Shown here: piece after piece, positions 1 through 8,111 of the stretch
How positions within the stretch are numbered: position 1 is the stretch's first letter
Layout: each line of letters begins with the position of its first letter
DNA from: 67-14 sp020438345
Lineage (GTDB): Bacteria; Actinomycetota; Thermoleophilia; Solirubrobacterales; 70-9
Direction: 5' to 3'
DNA: 64,000 bases
NCBI GenBank assembly: GCA_937872475.1
Contig: CALMSY010000017.1
Coordinates: 1-64,000, forward strand
Position numbers and translations under genes: made by a program
The notes under the pieces: generated by a model
The model's database searches: none
The model's input: only the letters and a program-made list of their open reading frames with translations
What the model was told of the DNA's origin: nothing

Positions 1-823
1 TGGTCTTGCCACAGGCGGAGGGGAAGGCGCCGGTCACGTACTTGACCTCGCCTTCGGGACTGGTCAGCTTGAGGATCAACATGTGCTCAGCCATCCAGCC
101 TTCATCGCGGGCCATCACCGAGGCAATGCGGAGCGCGAAACACTTCTTGCCCAGCAGAGCGTTGCCGCCATACCCCGAGCCGTAGGACCAGATCTCGCGG
201 GTCTCCGGGTAATGCACTATGTACTTGTTGTCCGCGTTGCAGGGCCACGGAACGTCGGTCTGACCCTCGTCCAGCGGCATGCCGACGGAATGGATGCAAG
301 GCACGAAGTCACCTTCGTCGCCAAGCACTTCGAGCGCACCCTGGCCCATCCGGGTCATGATCCGCATCGAAGCGGCGACATAGGCGGAATCCGTGATTTC
401 AACCCCGATATGGGCGATGTTCGAGCCGAGCGGACCCATCGAAAACGGCACCACGTACATGGTCCGCCCCTTCATGCAGCCTTCGAAGAGCGGCTTGAGA
501 TGCGCGCGCATCTCGGCCGGGTCCTTCCAGTTGTTGGTCGGGCCGGCGTCCTCTTCCTTTTCGGAGCAGATGAAGGTCCGGTCTTCGACCCGGGCCACAT
601 CACCCGGGTCCGAAAGCGCCAGATACGAGTTTGGCCGTTTGGCGTCGGAAAGCGTCTCGAATGTACCGGCCGCGACGAGTGCCTCTGCCAGTGCGTTGTA
701 TTCCTCGGCCGAACCGTTGCACCAGTGAATCGAGTCGGGCTGGGTCAGCTCGGCGATCTCTTCTACCCAGGCAAGCAGCCTGGCGTTCTTGGTGGGCGCG
801 GTCGCCTGGGTCGTCTCACTCAC
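1..823 (-). CDS. pckG: Phosphoenolpyruvate carboxykinase (GTP), N-terminal part; continues beyond the window
   Basis: Converts oxaloacetate and GTP to PEP, CO2 and GDP at the entry to gluconeogenesis; cytosolic. The visible N-terminal ~274 residues read MSETTQATAP at the start, carry an IHWCNGSAEEY segment and continue through GGNALLGKKCFALRIAS to FPSACGKT, the GTP-PEPCK active-site cysteine and P-loop region; the rest lies left of base 1. The start is a GTG at 823, because the next in-frame codon group upstream holds a TGA (833-835) and no ATG is available. A GGAG lies about 13 nt upstream. It is the last gene of a minus-strand run after padR, with a gap of about 160 bp that probably holds its own promoter. 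Family call very secure. Confidence 0.95.
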   Translation of the reverse strand, partial: MSETTQATAPTKNARLLAWVEEIAELTQPDSIHWCNGSAEEYNALAEALVAAGTFETLSDAKRPNSYLALSDPGDVARVEDRTFICSEKEEDAGPTNNWKDPAEMRAHLKPLFEGCMKGRTMYVVPFSMGPLGSNIAHIGVEITDSAYVAASMRIMTRMGQGALEVLGDEGDFVPCIHSVGMPLDEGQTDVPWPCNADNKYIVHYPETREIWSYGSGYGGNALLGKKCFALRIASVMARDEGWMAEHMLILKLTSPEGEVKYVTGAFPSACGKT

Positions 824-985
824 TGGCGCTTGTCAACTCCTTGGTCTACGCGTCGCCGAATGAAGCGACGCGGGGTTAAGCCGGTTAACGAATTGTGACG
901 CAGATCGGGTACCTCTTGCGGTCTGCCCGCGGCTCGTCTGCGGTCAGGTACCGATCGCAAGGACTGGACGTGACCCGACATCCCC

Positions 986-1540
986 CTACCGCGATATGTG
1001 GTCCCCGGCCGATCGGTCGTTTTTGATCGCCTTCTCGGTGAACTCCAGAGCCGCCTCGCCGACGCTGATCCGCCAGTCAACGATCACGGGGACTTCATCT
1101 CCATGTCCGCTGGCTTCTGCCCGCAGGTCCCGGAGAATGTCCTCGATTCTCGCGCGTTGTTGTTCAAGCAGAGGCGAAACGGTCAGTCCCCGGCGCTTGA
1201 GAAGTACCAGTTTCAGGATGAAGCCCGAGCGGAGATTGCGCAGACGCTGTTCCGGCTGGTACAGCCATTCATCAACCATTGCCCGGCCATCCCGGGTCGC
1301 TGTCATCTCGACCCGGGCCGGTCCACCCTGGCCCGGTTTCGATGCCGCCACTTCGATCAGGCCACGTTCCCTCAGGACTTCAAACGTGCGGTACACGAGC
1401 GGCTGCCTCACCGTCCAGATGCGGCCGACCTCACCTTCACGGGACGTGAGAGCCGCGAGGCCATAGCCGTGCCGCGGCTGCTCGCATAGCAGCGCCAGCA
1501 CAGCCCATTCCCCGAGCAGGAGTTCTTTCTTGACCCTCAC
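986..1540 (-). CDS. PadR-family transcriptional regulator
   Basis: A 184-residue winged-helix DNA-binding protein. The N-terminal ~85 residues show the PadR pattern (LLGEWAVLALLCEQPRHGYGLA, then VYRTFEVLRERGLIEVA), followed by a C-terminal helical dimerisation part of the Vir/PadR_C type. The start is GTG at 1540. It follows modC by 58 bp on the same strand, so it may be the last gene of the modABC transcript, or an independent gene in front of pckG. Its target and ligand cannot be read from the sequence; PadR proteins usually repress an adjacent gene, which makes modABC or pckG the obvious candidates (inference). Confidence 0.85.
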   Translation of the reverse strand: MRVKKELLLGEWAVLALLCEQPRHGYGLAALTSREGEVGRIWTVRQPLVYRTFEVLRERGLIEVAASKPGQGGPARVEMTATRDGRAMVDEWLYQPEQRLRNLRSGFILKLVLLKRRGLTVSPLLEQQRARIEDILRDLRAEASGHGDEVPVIVDWRISVGEAALEFTEKAIKNDRSAGDHISR

Positions 1541-1598
1541 TCAGGTCAGCATACGGACCCATCCGGGCCCTGGTGGGTGGATCCGGCGGATCTTGAAG

Positions 1599-2648
1599 CT
1601 ACCCGTCAAGTGGGACCAGTTCGATCCGATTCCGGTCCAGCACAGCCCAGGCTGGTGCGCCGGGCTCCAGCCCCATCTCACTGGCTTCAGCCGGGCGGCA
1701 TTCGACCTGTACCGGCCCGATCCGCGCCTCGACCCGGTCCCGAACCGGGGTGAGCGCAGAAACCCGTCCGAAAAGGGCGTTCGCCGGCACCGCCTCCCGT
1801 GGCAGATCTCCGCGAAGCACCTCAACCTCCCAGGGTGCGATCACCACCCCGACCGGGCCGGAAAGTTCACGGTCGGCCACGATCGTCTGCCCGTCCTCGA
1901 AGGTGAGGGTCGATTTGCCCGATCCGTCGGGCCGGGACACCGCTGGCAGCAGATTGTTGCCGATCAGAGTGGCCACGAACGAATCGGCGGGTCGGCGGGC
2001 AAGTTCCGCTACCGGAGCAAGTTGCCGGACCTCGCCCTCGATCAGCACCCCGGCCCGGCTGGCGAGCGCCGACGCGTCCGCAAAGTCGTGACTGATCAGA
2101 ACGGTGGGCAGATCGAGCTCCTCAAGCAGTGCCCGGAGTTCCTCTCTCACCACCTGCCTGGTGTGGGCGTCGAGGGCCGAAAGTGGCTCGTCCAGCAGCA
2201 GGACGGCGGGATCACGCACCAGGGCACGGGCCAGCGCCACGCGCTGGCGTTCACCGCCCGAAAGCCCGGAGGGTCTGGTGTCGGCGAGACTTGTGATCCG
2301 GAACCGCTCGATCAGTTCGTCGGTCCGTCTGGCGCCCTTGTGCTCGCCGTAGGCGATGTTCTCGCGGACCGTCATGTGAGGAAAGAGTGCGTACTCCTGG
2401 AAGACCATCCCGACCGAGCGGTTCTCTGGCGGGAGCATCACGCCACCGGTCGAATCGAACCAGGCCTCTCCGCCGAGGGCGATTCGCCCGGAGTCGGGGA
2501 CCATCAGGCCTCCGATCGCTTTGAGGATCGTGGTTTTGCCGGCCCCGGAAGGGCCGACCAGGGCGAGTGTCTCCCGGTCAATTCCGATCGAGACCGCGAG
2601 ATCGAAGCTCCGCAGACTTACTTTCAGATCGAAGTCGAGGAGCGCCAT
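1599..2648 (-). CDS. modC: Molybdate ABC transporter ATP-binding protein ModC
   Basis: ATPase subunit that powers molybdate (or tungstate) import. The 349 residues show Walker A GPSGAGKTT at 32-40, Q-loop region VFQEYALF, ABC signature LSGGERQ at 129-135, Walker B VLLLDEP at 149-155 and the H-loop in LISHDFADA. After about residue 230 comes a C-terminal regulatory part typical of ModC/CysA-like subunits (TOBE/MOP fold). Its ATG at 2648 lies inside the 3' end of modB (overlap about 25 nt), so translation is coupled. Molybdate rather than sulfate is indicated by the neighbouring ModA and ModB. Confidence 0.9.
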   Translation of the reverse strand: MALLDFDLKVSLRSFDLAVSIGIDRETLALVGPSGAGKTTILKAIGGLMVPDSGRIALGGEAWFDSTGGVMLPPENRSVGMVFQEYALFPHMTVRENIAYGEHKGARRTDELIERFRITSLADTRPSGLSGGERQRVALARALVRDPAVLLLDEPLSALDAHTRQVVREELRALLEELDLPTVLISHDFADASALASRAGVLIEGEVRQLAPVAELARRPADSFVATLIGNNLLPAVSRPDGSGKSTLTFEDGQTIVADRELSGPVGVVIAPWEVEVLRGDLPREAVPANALFGRVSALTPVRDRVEARIGPVQVECRPAEASEMGLEPGAPAWAVLDRNRIELVPLDG

Positions 2649-3439
2649 GAGGAAATCAGTTTGTAGCTGAGCAGGACGGTACCGCTGAGAATGACGAGCA
2701 GAACTCCGATCGCCAGGGCCAGGTCGAAGTCTCCGTAGAGTTGTTCGTAGATGCCCAGTGTGAGGGTCTGGGTGACCCCCTGGACGTTGCCGGCGAACAT
2801 GATCGTCGCACCGAACTCACCGACGCCCCGGGCAAAACTGAGAACCCAGCCGGCCAGGAGCCCGCTGGCCGCGAGGGGCAGGAAGATCCGCAGGAAGGTT
2901 CGGGCCGGGCCGGCACCCAGGGTTCGGGAGGCGGCAGGCAGCAGAGGATCGACGCTCTGGAAGGCAGTGACAGCCTGCCTGACGTAGAAGGGAGAGGCGA
3001 CGAAAGTGATCGCCATCACCACCGCCCACTCCGTGAACGGGATCATGATCCCTGCGTCCTGAAGAGTGCTGCCCAGAACTCCGTTGGCACCGAACGCGGC
3101 CAGCAGCCCGATGCCGGCAACGGCCGGTGGCAGGACAAGAGGCAACTCGACCAGGGTGATTGCCAGAGCCCGGCCACGAAACTCGCGCGTGGCCAACAAA
3201 TAGGCGGTGGGCGTACCGAAGCCGAGGATCAGGACGTTGGCGATCAGGTTCGTCTTCGCGGTAACCACGAGAATGTCGCGGACCTGCGGATCGCCGAGCA
3301 GCGAGGGGATTTCCCCCAGGGGAGCCTCCCAGAGGAGGGCAACGACAGGAATTGCCAGAAAAGTCAGCGTGACTCCGGCAAAGAGTGCGAGGAAGGCCGT
3401 GAACCCGGCTTCCCCGCCCCATCGCCGTGGGCGTCCCAT
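2624..3439 (-). CDS. modB: Molybdate ABC transporter permease ModB
   Basis: Integral membrane subunit of the molybdate importer, 271 residues from the ATG at 3439 (reading MGRPRRWGGEAG). The frame stays open further upstream, but that stretch lies within modA and is highly polar, so the 3439 start is preferred; it sits 23 bp after the modA stop. Hydrophobic segments alternate through the chain, and the cytoplasmic coupling loop has the ModB/CysT-type motif around GVGEFGATIMFAGN followed by TQTLTLGIYE. Overlaps modC. Probably makes a homodimeric channel with two ModC subunits (family knowledge). Confidence 0.9.
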   Translation of the reverse strand: MGRPRRWGGEAGFTAFLALFAGVTLTFLAIPVVALLWEAPLGEIPSLLGDPQVRDILVVTAKTNLIANVLILGFGTPTAYLLATREFRGRALAITLVELPLVLPPAVAGIGLLAAFGANGVLGSTLQDAGIMIPFTEWAVVMAITFVASPFYVRQAVTAFQSVDPLLPAASRTLGAGPARTFLRIFLPLAASGLLAGWVLSFARGVGEFGATIMFAGNVQGVTQTLTLGIYEQLYGDFDLALAIGVLLVILSGTVLLSYKLISSWRSSTSI

Positions 3440-3462
3440 GTCGTCGCGCTTCCCGCCTGGGT

Positions 3463-4491
3463 TCAGGCGTTGATCACCGCGTCTTCGGCCTCTTTCAGCT
3501 CTTGAGCGGCCTGAACCAGAGCCTCGTTGGCTCCCTTCAGGTTCTTCTTTGTCCTGCTCAGTTTCTTCTTGTTCCGGTTGCACCTGGTCTGGAGCTTCTT
3601 CGCGTTGCCGGCCTTCCGCCGCTTTGCCTTCCTGGCTTTCCTGCAGACCTGATTCTTGTTCTTCGTGGCCATCCTGACCCCTTGCCGGGCCTGGTTGACT
3701 CGCGCCTGGGCCTCTGCGACCAGCTGCTGCTTCTTCGTTACTTCGGCAGGGTCAGGCGGCAGTCCGAAACCGGCTGCACTCAGAAGGCTCCTGCCGGTTT
3801 CGCCCCTCACCTTCTCGATGTATGCCTCGGCACCGGCGGTATCTGCTCCGTCCCGCTTGACCACGCAGATCTGGTAGCGGACCTTGGGTTGAGAGCCCTC
3901 CGGCAGGCGGATGATCCCGACCCCCTGATTGGCGACAATCATCCCGTCGGTGACGTAGGCGATGCCCGCGTCGACCTCACCGAGCGCGACCTTGGAGGTA
4001 ATGCCGGTCACATTCGGTTCCTGGCTGACCGTGTTCGTATCGAGGATTCCGAGCAGACCCATCCCGGTGAGCACTTCGCGGGTGTATTTGCCGATCGGCA
4101 CACCGGCGACACCGATCGCCAGCTTGCGGTTGCCGGTCTGGAAGCTGTAAATCGATTCCACGCCGCTCGGGTTGCCCGGGGGAACCAGGATCGCAACCTC
4201 GTTGGTGGCGAAGGTCACCGGTCGTTCGCAGCGCCCCGCCGCGAACAAGGCTTGTGCCTCATCGGGGCTGGCTGACGCGAATACGTCGGCCGGGGCTCCT
4301 TCTTCAATCTGCTTCTGGAGCGCGCCCGATCCGGCGAAGTTGTAGGTGACAGCGTCGCTGCCGTCAACCTTCTGAAAGACCTCGCGCAACGATGCGGCGG
4401 CGTAGACATTTGTCGCCTGGGCCGCTGCGGGAATCGCCAGCAAGGCAATAACTGAAGCCAGGATGGCCAGAATGACCCGGAGTCCGATCAC
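3463..4491 (-). CDS. modA: Molybdate-binding protein ModA with a cationic coiled C-terminal extension
   Basis: Extracellular substrate-binding protein of the molybdate importer. From the GTG at 4491 (GGGGA about 7 nt upstream) it has a clean signal peptide ending near AIPAAAQA; a GTG at 4560 would add 23 polar residues. The mature part starts NVYAAASLREVF and contains GSGALQKQIEEGAPADVFASA, typical of ModA anion-binding loops. No lipobox cysteine is visible, odd for a Gram-positive binding protein. After the ModA fold (about residue 240) come roughly 100 residues of Lys/Arg/Ala/Gln-rich helix with two cysteines (region 3463-3760), absent from ordinary ModA. This tail could tether the protein to the wall or membrane (inference). 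First gene of modABC. Confidence 0.88.
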   Translation of the reverse strand: MIGLRVILAILASVIALLAIPAAAQATNVYAAASLREVFQKVDGSDAVTYNFAGSGALQKQIEEGAPADVFASASPDEAQALFAAGRCERPVTFATNEVAILVPPGNPSGVESIYSFQTGNRKLAIGVAGVPIGKYTREVLTGMGLLGILDTNTVSQEPNVTGITSKVALGEVDAGIAYVTDGMIVANQGVGIIRLPEGSQPKVRYQICVVKRDGADTAGAEAYIEKVRGETGRSLLSAAGFGLPPDPAEVTKKQQLVAEAQARVNQARQGVRMATKNKNQVCRKARKAKRRKAGNAKKLQTRCNRNKKKLSRTKKNLKGANEALVQAAQELKEAEDAVINA

Positions 4492-4568
4492 GCCATTTCC
4501 CCTGGCCTTTGGATTGAATTCGGTCGGCACTTCGTCACCATCCTTGGGCGCAAGAATCACCCGGTTGA

Positions 4569-4592
4569 GTAGTCAAATTGTGAGTAGACTAC
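4569..4592. promoter_or_regulatory. Inverted repeat between divergent modA and lipoprotein gene; candidate operator
   Basis: GTAGTC (4569-4574) and GACTAC (4587-4592) form a 6-bp inverted repeat with a 12-nt AT-rich spacer. GAGTAG also occurs twice in direct orientation. It lies in the short spacer between modA and the plus-strand lipoprotein gene at 4652, where a repressor could act on both. Which protein binds is not visible; a ModE-type regulator or the PadR protein are guesses. Confidence 0.3.
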
Positions 4593-4651
4593 ACGCAAGC
4601 ATGGTGCTTTCAACGCGGAAAAACACGCATTAGCGGAGAGAACCACCCGAA

Positions 4652-5098
4652 ATGAAACGTATATGCGTGGCCATGTTCTCGAGTTTCCTTGGAATTGCGC
4701 TGATCAGCTGTGGATCCACAGGATCAACTCCGGAGCCGCCGCCAGCGGCGGGAGTCGACTCGCCAAACGCGCCCAGCCTGCTCACCGATTCGAAATCCGC
4801 GGGAGAGTTTGTTTTTCGGGCCGACCTCTCACCGGAGACTTTCGGGCCCGTCACCCTGGACGGGCGCTACATAGTGCGCTTTGCGCAGTATGCGCCCGAG
4901 GATGCTGAAATGGACTTCAGCACCAAGACGATCTTCGTGGCCACGCTGGTAAAGGTCTCGGGGAGCGGACCCGGCGAAATCCCGCTCTTTCAGGAAGCAG
5001 CCCGGTCAGGTCAGACCCGGGTGACCGCCGACGGCAGCTACGAGGTGGACGTCAGCTTCGGTGACTTTCCCTTCGTGATCCGGTTCACGCCCGCCTGA
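4652..5098 (+). CDS. Small secreted lipoprotein of unknown function
   Basis: 148 residues with a lipoprotein signal peptide: MKRICVAM, a hydrophobic core and a lipobox ending LISC, followed by a short Pro/Ala/Ser linker. The mature domain of about 100 residues (GEFVFRADLSPETFGPVT ... FVIRFTPA) is rich in beta-prone sequence; no family is recognised. GGAGAG precedes the ATG by about 12 nt. It is divergent from modABC and its last 14 bases overlap the convergent PKD-domain gene. Location next to modA suggests, but does not prove, a link to molybdenum metabolism. Confidence 0.75.
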   Translation: MKRICVAMFSSFLGIALISCGSTGSTPEPPPAAGVDSPNAPSLLTDSKSAGEFVFRADLSPETFGPVTLDGRYIVRFAQYAPEDAEMDFSTKTIFVATLVKVSGSGPGEIPLFQEAARSGQTRVTADGSYEVDVSFGDFPFVIRFTPA

Positions 5099-6431
5099 AC
5101 ACAAGTCGCTCGGTCAGGCTCCCAAGGGCAAGCAGGATGAGGATGCCGGTGGCACTCAACGCCGCCTTTGCGATTCCTGAACCGCCTGGGTCCGGTTTCA
5201 CGAGGGTCGGCTCTGTGACAGCCGGAGCCGTCGCAATTTCATCCGGATCGACTACAAAGCCGCGCACCAGACCCTGGTCGCCCTGCCGCTGCTCCGTCTG
5301 CTCCAGATCGGGAAGCTCGCGGACTTCGGAGGCCGGTCCCGACGCGCTGGTCCCGGAACTCGTGTCTGTCGGCCCGGCGCTCGCAGCTAGCCCGGTCCCT
5401 GTGCCCGTGCCGGACCCGGTCCCGGTCCCTGTCCCGGCCCCCGAGCCTGACCCGGCCCCGGTCCCGGTGCCCGTCCCGGAGCCTTTCCCCTCACCGGCAC
5501 CAGCACTGCCACCATCCTTTTTTCCGTCCTTTTTCCCATCTTCGTTCTTGTCTCCGTCGCCCAGGCCCTTCTCGCCTTCCGGCCTCTTCTCTTTGCCGAC
5601 CTGGACGGTGACTTCAGCCGAGCCACCGCCGCCCGGCCCGGTCACTTCGAGTTCGACCTGATAGCTGCCCTGGGTTTTGTACTCATGCGAAACCCGACCG
5701 CTTGCTTCCTCGCGGACCGACCCGTCTCCGAAATTCCAGGTGAAGGTGAGGCTGTCTCCTTGCGGATGTCCGGAGACGGTGGCCTTGAACTCCACCTCAT
5801 CGCCGGCCCTCGCGGTCACCGGTGATGCGGAGAGTCCGATCTGGAACTCGATCCCGTAGTCAACCCGGATCACCGGTGCGGAATCCCTGAAGGAGAAAAG
5901 CTGCCCCGGTTGACCGGCCGACCCGGGAAGGATCCAGCTGGTTCCTCCATCCTCTCCGAAAAAGATCGGCGGACCATTGTCAATCTGGGATCTCGCGATA
6001 GTGCGGGTTCCCGGTCTGGCGTCGATTTCCACCGAAACGACTGAGACCATCTGGAAGCCTGCGCTGCGAGACGCAGTTTCGAGCAGTGACCTCAGGGAGT
6101 ATCCGCTGTAGACGGCCCACCCGCTGTCCAGCTTGTAGGAACTGTCAGGAATATCGGGTGGACCCAGCTCGTCCAGCCGGATCGGGATGGAATCTCCTCG
6201 GAAGTCGACCTTCACTTCTCCGCCGGCCGCCGACGCCCGGGATGCCGCGGAGAACCCTGCCAACAGTGCCACGACCAGTGCCCCAAGCAGGATTCGGGCG
6301 AGCAAAACCCCCGACCTTCGGCCACCCCGGGGTCCGGGAGGCCCGGGCGAAGATTCCTGCGGCTTGTCGGGGAACCAGCTGAAGCTCACGGTCCGAATTT
6401 TCGAGGTTGGGTGCGCGGGTTCGAATCGCAC
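5085..6431 (-). CDS. PKD-domain cell-surface protein with Gly/Thr-rich stalk and C-terminal membrane anchor
   Basis: 448 residues. A hydrophobic export segment lies near residues 40-70 (LLARILLGALVVALLAGF). Residues about 75-200 form a domain with VYSGYSLRSLLETA and later IVRVDYGI-like beta segments; the layout weakly recalls the sulfite-oxidase molybdopterin fold, but no cofactor cysteine is seen. Residues about 205-280 are a PKD domain (FTWNFGDGSVREE ... VSHEYKTQGSYQVELEV). Then a Lys/Asp/Gly patch, a long GTGTG repeat stalk, and a C-terminal transmembrane helix with RRA end. The start is uncertain: GTG 6431 (chosen) or GTG 6389, neither with a strong ribosome site. Probably a surface protein anchored by its C-terminus. 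Confidence 0.75.
   Translation of the reverse strand: MRFEPAHPTSKIRTVSFSWFPDKPQESSPGPPGPRGGRRSGVLLARILLGALVVALLAGFSAASRASAAGGEVKVDFRGDSIPIRLDELGPPDIPDSSYKLDSGWAVYSGYSLRSLLETASRSAGFQMVSVVSVEIDARPGTRTIARSQIDNGPPIFFGEDGGTSWILPGSAGQPGQLFSFRDSAPVIRVDYGIEFQIGLSASPVTARAGDEVEFKATVSGHPQGDSLTFTWNFGDGSVREEASGRVSHEYKTQGSYQVELEVTGPGGGGSAEVTVQVGKEKRPEGEKGLGDGDKNEDGKKDGKKDGGSAGAGEGKGSGTGTGTGAGSGSGAGTGTGTGSGTGTGTGLAASAGPTDTSSGTSASGPASEVRELPDLEQTEQRQGDQGLVRGFVVDPDEIATAPAVTEPTLVKPDPGGSGIAKAALSATGILILLALGSLTERLVFRRA
5385..5500 (-). repeat. Low-complexity Gly-Thr/Ala/Ser repeat coding for a protein stalk
   Basis: On the plus strand the bases run as imperfect repeats of a 6-base unit (ccggtc/cctgtc types). They encode alternating Gly with Thr, Ser or Ala in the PKD-domain protein. 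The repeat probably acts as a flexible spacer and may vary in length between strains through slippage. Confidence 0.65.
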
Positions 6432-6504
6432 TAGTCAAAAAATGGATAGTACATCGCGAAGCTCCGGCCTAACGGGTACCCGCCGCCATGTGCAGCGCCA
6501 CGGC

Positions 6505-6804
6505 TCAGGGAGATTCAAGACCGAGCATGCGCAGATCACCGTTATCTCTGATGATCTCGATCTCGGCGACTGCCTCATCCCCGGAAACCGAAATCACATG
6601 ACAGGTGAAACGGTTGCCGACATCGACCGGGACGTCGGAAGGACAGGTGACTTTGCTGACCTTCTCTCCCGTGGCTGCCTCAACGTCATATTGGACCGCC
6701 AGCTGTGTCTTCTGATCGTCAATCACGTCGTCGGCACCACATCCGGCGAGGATGACCGCGGCAAGCGAGACAACAAGGAAAGTGGCGACGGGACGGGCGG
6801 TCAC
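6505..6804 (-). CDS. DUF4333 lipoprotein
   Basis: 99 residues from a GTG at 6804: signal peptide with core TFLVVSLAAVILAG and lipobox cysteine (LAGC), then a compact domain: DVIDDQKTQLAVQYDVEAAT, VTCPSDVPVDVGNRFTC, and a final beta stretch. The two cysteines and the 'CPSDVPVDVG..FTC' layout match DUF4333, a domain common in actinobacterial lipoproteins and of unknown role. The frame remains open to 6915, but that would run into the divergent sucC, and the GTG start begins directly with the signal peptide. Confidence 0.75.
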   Translation of the reverse strand: MTARPVATFLVVSLAAVILAGCGADDVIDDQKTQLAVQYDVEAATGEKVSKVTCPSDVPVDVGNRFTCHVISVSGDEAVAEIEIIRDNGDLRMLGLESP

Positions 6805-6830
6805 GGGAGGCACGTTACAGGCAGGAACAG

Positions 6831-6853
6831 ATTCCGAGCATCCCAATCGGAAT
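6831..6853. promoter_or_regulatory. 7-bp inverted repeat in the sucC upstream region; candidate operator
   Basis: ATTCCGA (6831-6837) and TCGGAAT (6847-6853) are perfectly complementary arms separated by 9 nt. They lie 38 bp before the sucC ATG and 27 bp before the divergent lipoprotein start, in the only spacer available for both promoters. The binding protein is unknown; it could equally be a chance hairpin. Confidence 0.3.
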
Positions 6854-6890
6854 AACCGGCATCCCGGTTCTGGAATAGATTTTCGCGGTA

Positions 6891-8111
6891 ATGATCTTCT
6901 ACGAATATGAGGCAAGAAGAATCGTCGAGGCGGCTGGAATCCCGGTCACCAGGTACGGCTTCTGCCAAACCCCCGAAGAGGCACGGAAGATCGCCGAGGA
7001 GATCGGCGGTCCGACCGTGATCAAGTCCCAGGTTCTGACCGGTGGCCGGATGAAGGCCGGCGGCGTCAAGTTCGCCGATACCCCGGACGAGGCCGCCCAA
7101 TACGCCGAAGAGATTCTCAAGCTGGAGATCAACGGTCATGTGCCGGTCGGAGTTCTGGTCGACCCCAAGGCCGAGGTGAAGCAGGAGTACTACGCGTCGG
7201 TGGTCTGGGACAGCACAGCCAAGAAGCCCCTGATGCTTTTCAGCGACATGGGTGGCATCGACATCGAGCAGGTAGCCGAGGAACACCCCGACCACGTCGG
7301 TCGCGGTCACATCTCAAACCTCCTGCCGGTCGGCGACTATGAGGCCAAGCAGGTCATCGCGGCAACCGGCGTGACCGGCAGCCAGTTGAACCGCGCCACC
7401 CCGATCCTCGCCAAACTGGCCCGCCTGTTCCGCGAGAAGGACATGATCCTCGCCGAGATCAATCCGCTGGCCGAACTGACCGACGGTACCTTCGTCGCGC
7501 TCGACGCCCATATGGAGATGGAAGCCGAGGCCGAAGGACGCCAGAAGCAGCTGCTCCGGAAAGACCTCGGGATCGCCGAGGAAGACACCCGCGACAGCTA
7601 CGTCCCCTCCGAATTCGAGAAGAACGTCAAGGAGATCGACGCGGCAGACCATCGCGGCGTGATCCAGGGCAAGGACCACGGCTTCGAGGGAAACCTCGGC
7701 CTGGTGATCGGTGCCGGCGGCGGTTCCCTGACCCTGACCGACGCGGTTCGCAACCAGGGTGGCAAGCCCGCCAACTACTCGGAAATCGGCGGCAACCCTT
7801 CGGTCGCCAAGGCCTGCGGACTCGCCAAGGAAGTCCTCAAGAAGGATGGCGTCGAGAAGATCGCCGTGATGATGTCGATCGTCTCGAATACCCGGGTTGA
7901 CATCGTCGCCCGGGGTGTGATCAAGGCCTGCCTTGAACTGGGCAAAGACCCGGCGGAGACCATTGCGATTTTCCGCATTCCGGGCGCCTGGGAGGATGAA
8001 GGCAACAAGATCCTCGATTACTACGGAGTTGAATATTGCGACCGTTCGGTCTCCCTCTGGGATGCCGCCGGACGTGCGGTAGCGAAGATTCAGGAAGGAG
8101 CGGGAGCATGA
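6891..8111 (+). CDS. sucC: Succinyl-CoA synthetase beta-like subunit (divergent, ATP-grasp)
   Basis: 406 residues; with SucD forms an acyl-CoA synthetase that couples CoA-thioester formation to ATP. The N-terminal ATP-grasp domain starts MIFYEYEARRIVEAAGIPV; KAGGVKF, and the metal-binding AEINPLAELTDG near residue 188 with a following LDA, are visible. The C-terminal CoA-ligase domain has VIGAGGGSLTLTDAVRNQGG near residue 276 and EIGGNPS, where classic SucC has NGAGLAMATMD and DVGGGA. The chain is about 18 residues longer than usual, with extra sequence between the domains. The divergence leaves room for another substrate (malate or another acid). Stop overlaps the sucD ATG (ATGA). Confidence 0.85.
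   Translation: MIFYEYEARRIVEAAGIPVTRYGFCQTPEEARKIAEEIGGPTVIKSQVLTGGRMKAGGVKFADTPDEAAQYAEEILKLEINGHVPVGVLVDPKAEVKQEYYASVVWDSTAKKPLMLFSDMGGIDIEQVAEEHPDHVGRGHISNLLPVGDYEAKQVIAATGVTGSQLNRATPILAKLARLFREKDMILAEINPLAELTDGTFVALDAHMEMEAEAEGRQKQLLRKDLGIAEEDTRDSYVPSEFEKNVKEIDAADHRGVIQGKDHGFEGNLGLVIGAGGGSLTLTDAVRNQGGKPANYSEIGGNPSVAKACGLAKEVLKKDGVEKIAVMMSIVSNTRVDIVARGVIKACLELGKDPAETIAIFRIPGAWEDEGNKILDYYGVEYCDRSVSLWDAAGRAVAKIQEGAGA

Noticed and set aside
1530..2666. Plus-strand open frame opposite modC
   Set aside because: modC is unmistakable on the minus strand; the antisense frame is an effect of GC-rich codon use.
6400..6435. A tRNA T-arm-like stretch (gggttcgaatcgcac) in front of the PKD gene
   Set aside because: No matching acceptor, D-arm or anticodon arm within 90 bp, and the stem gives an 11-nt loop instead of 7.
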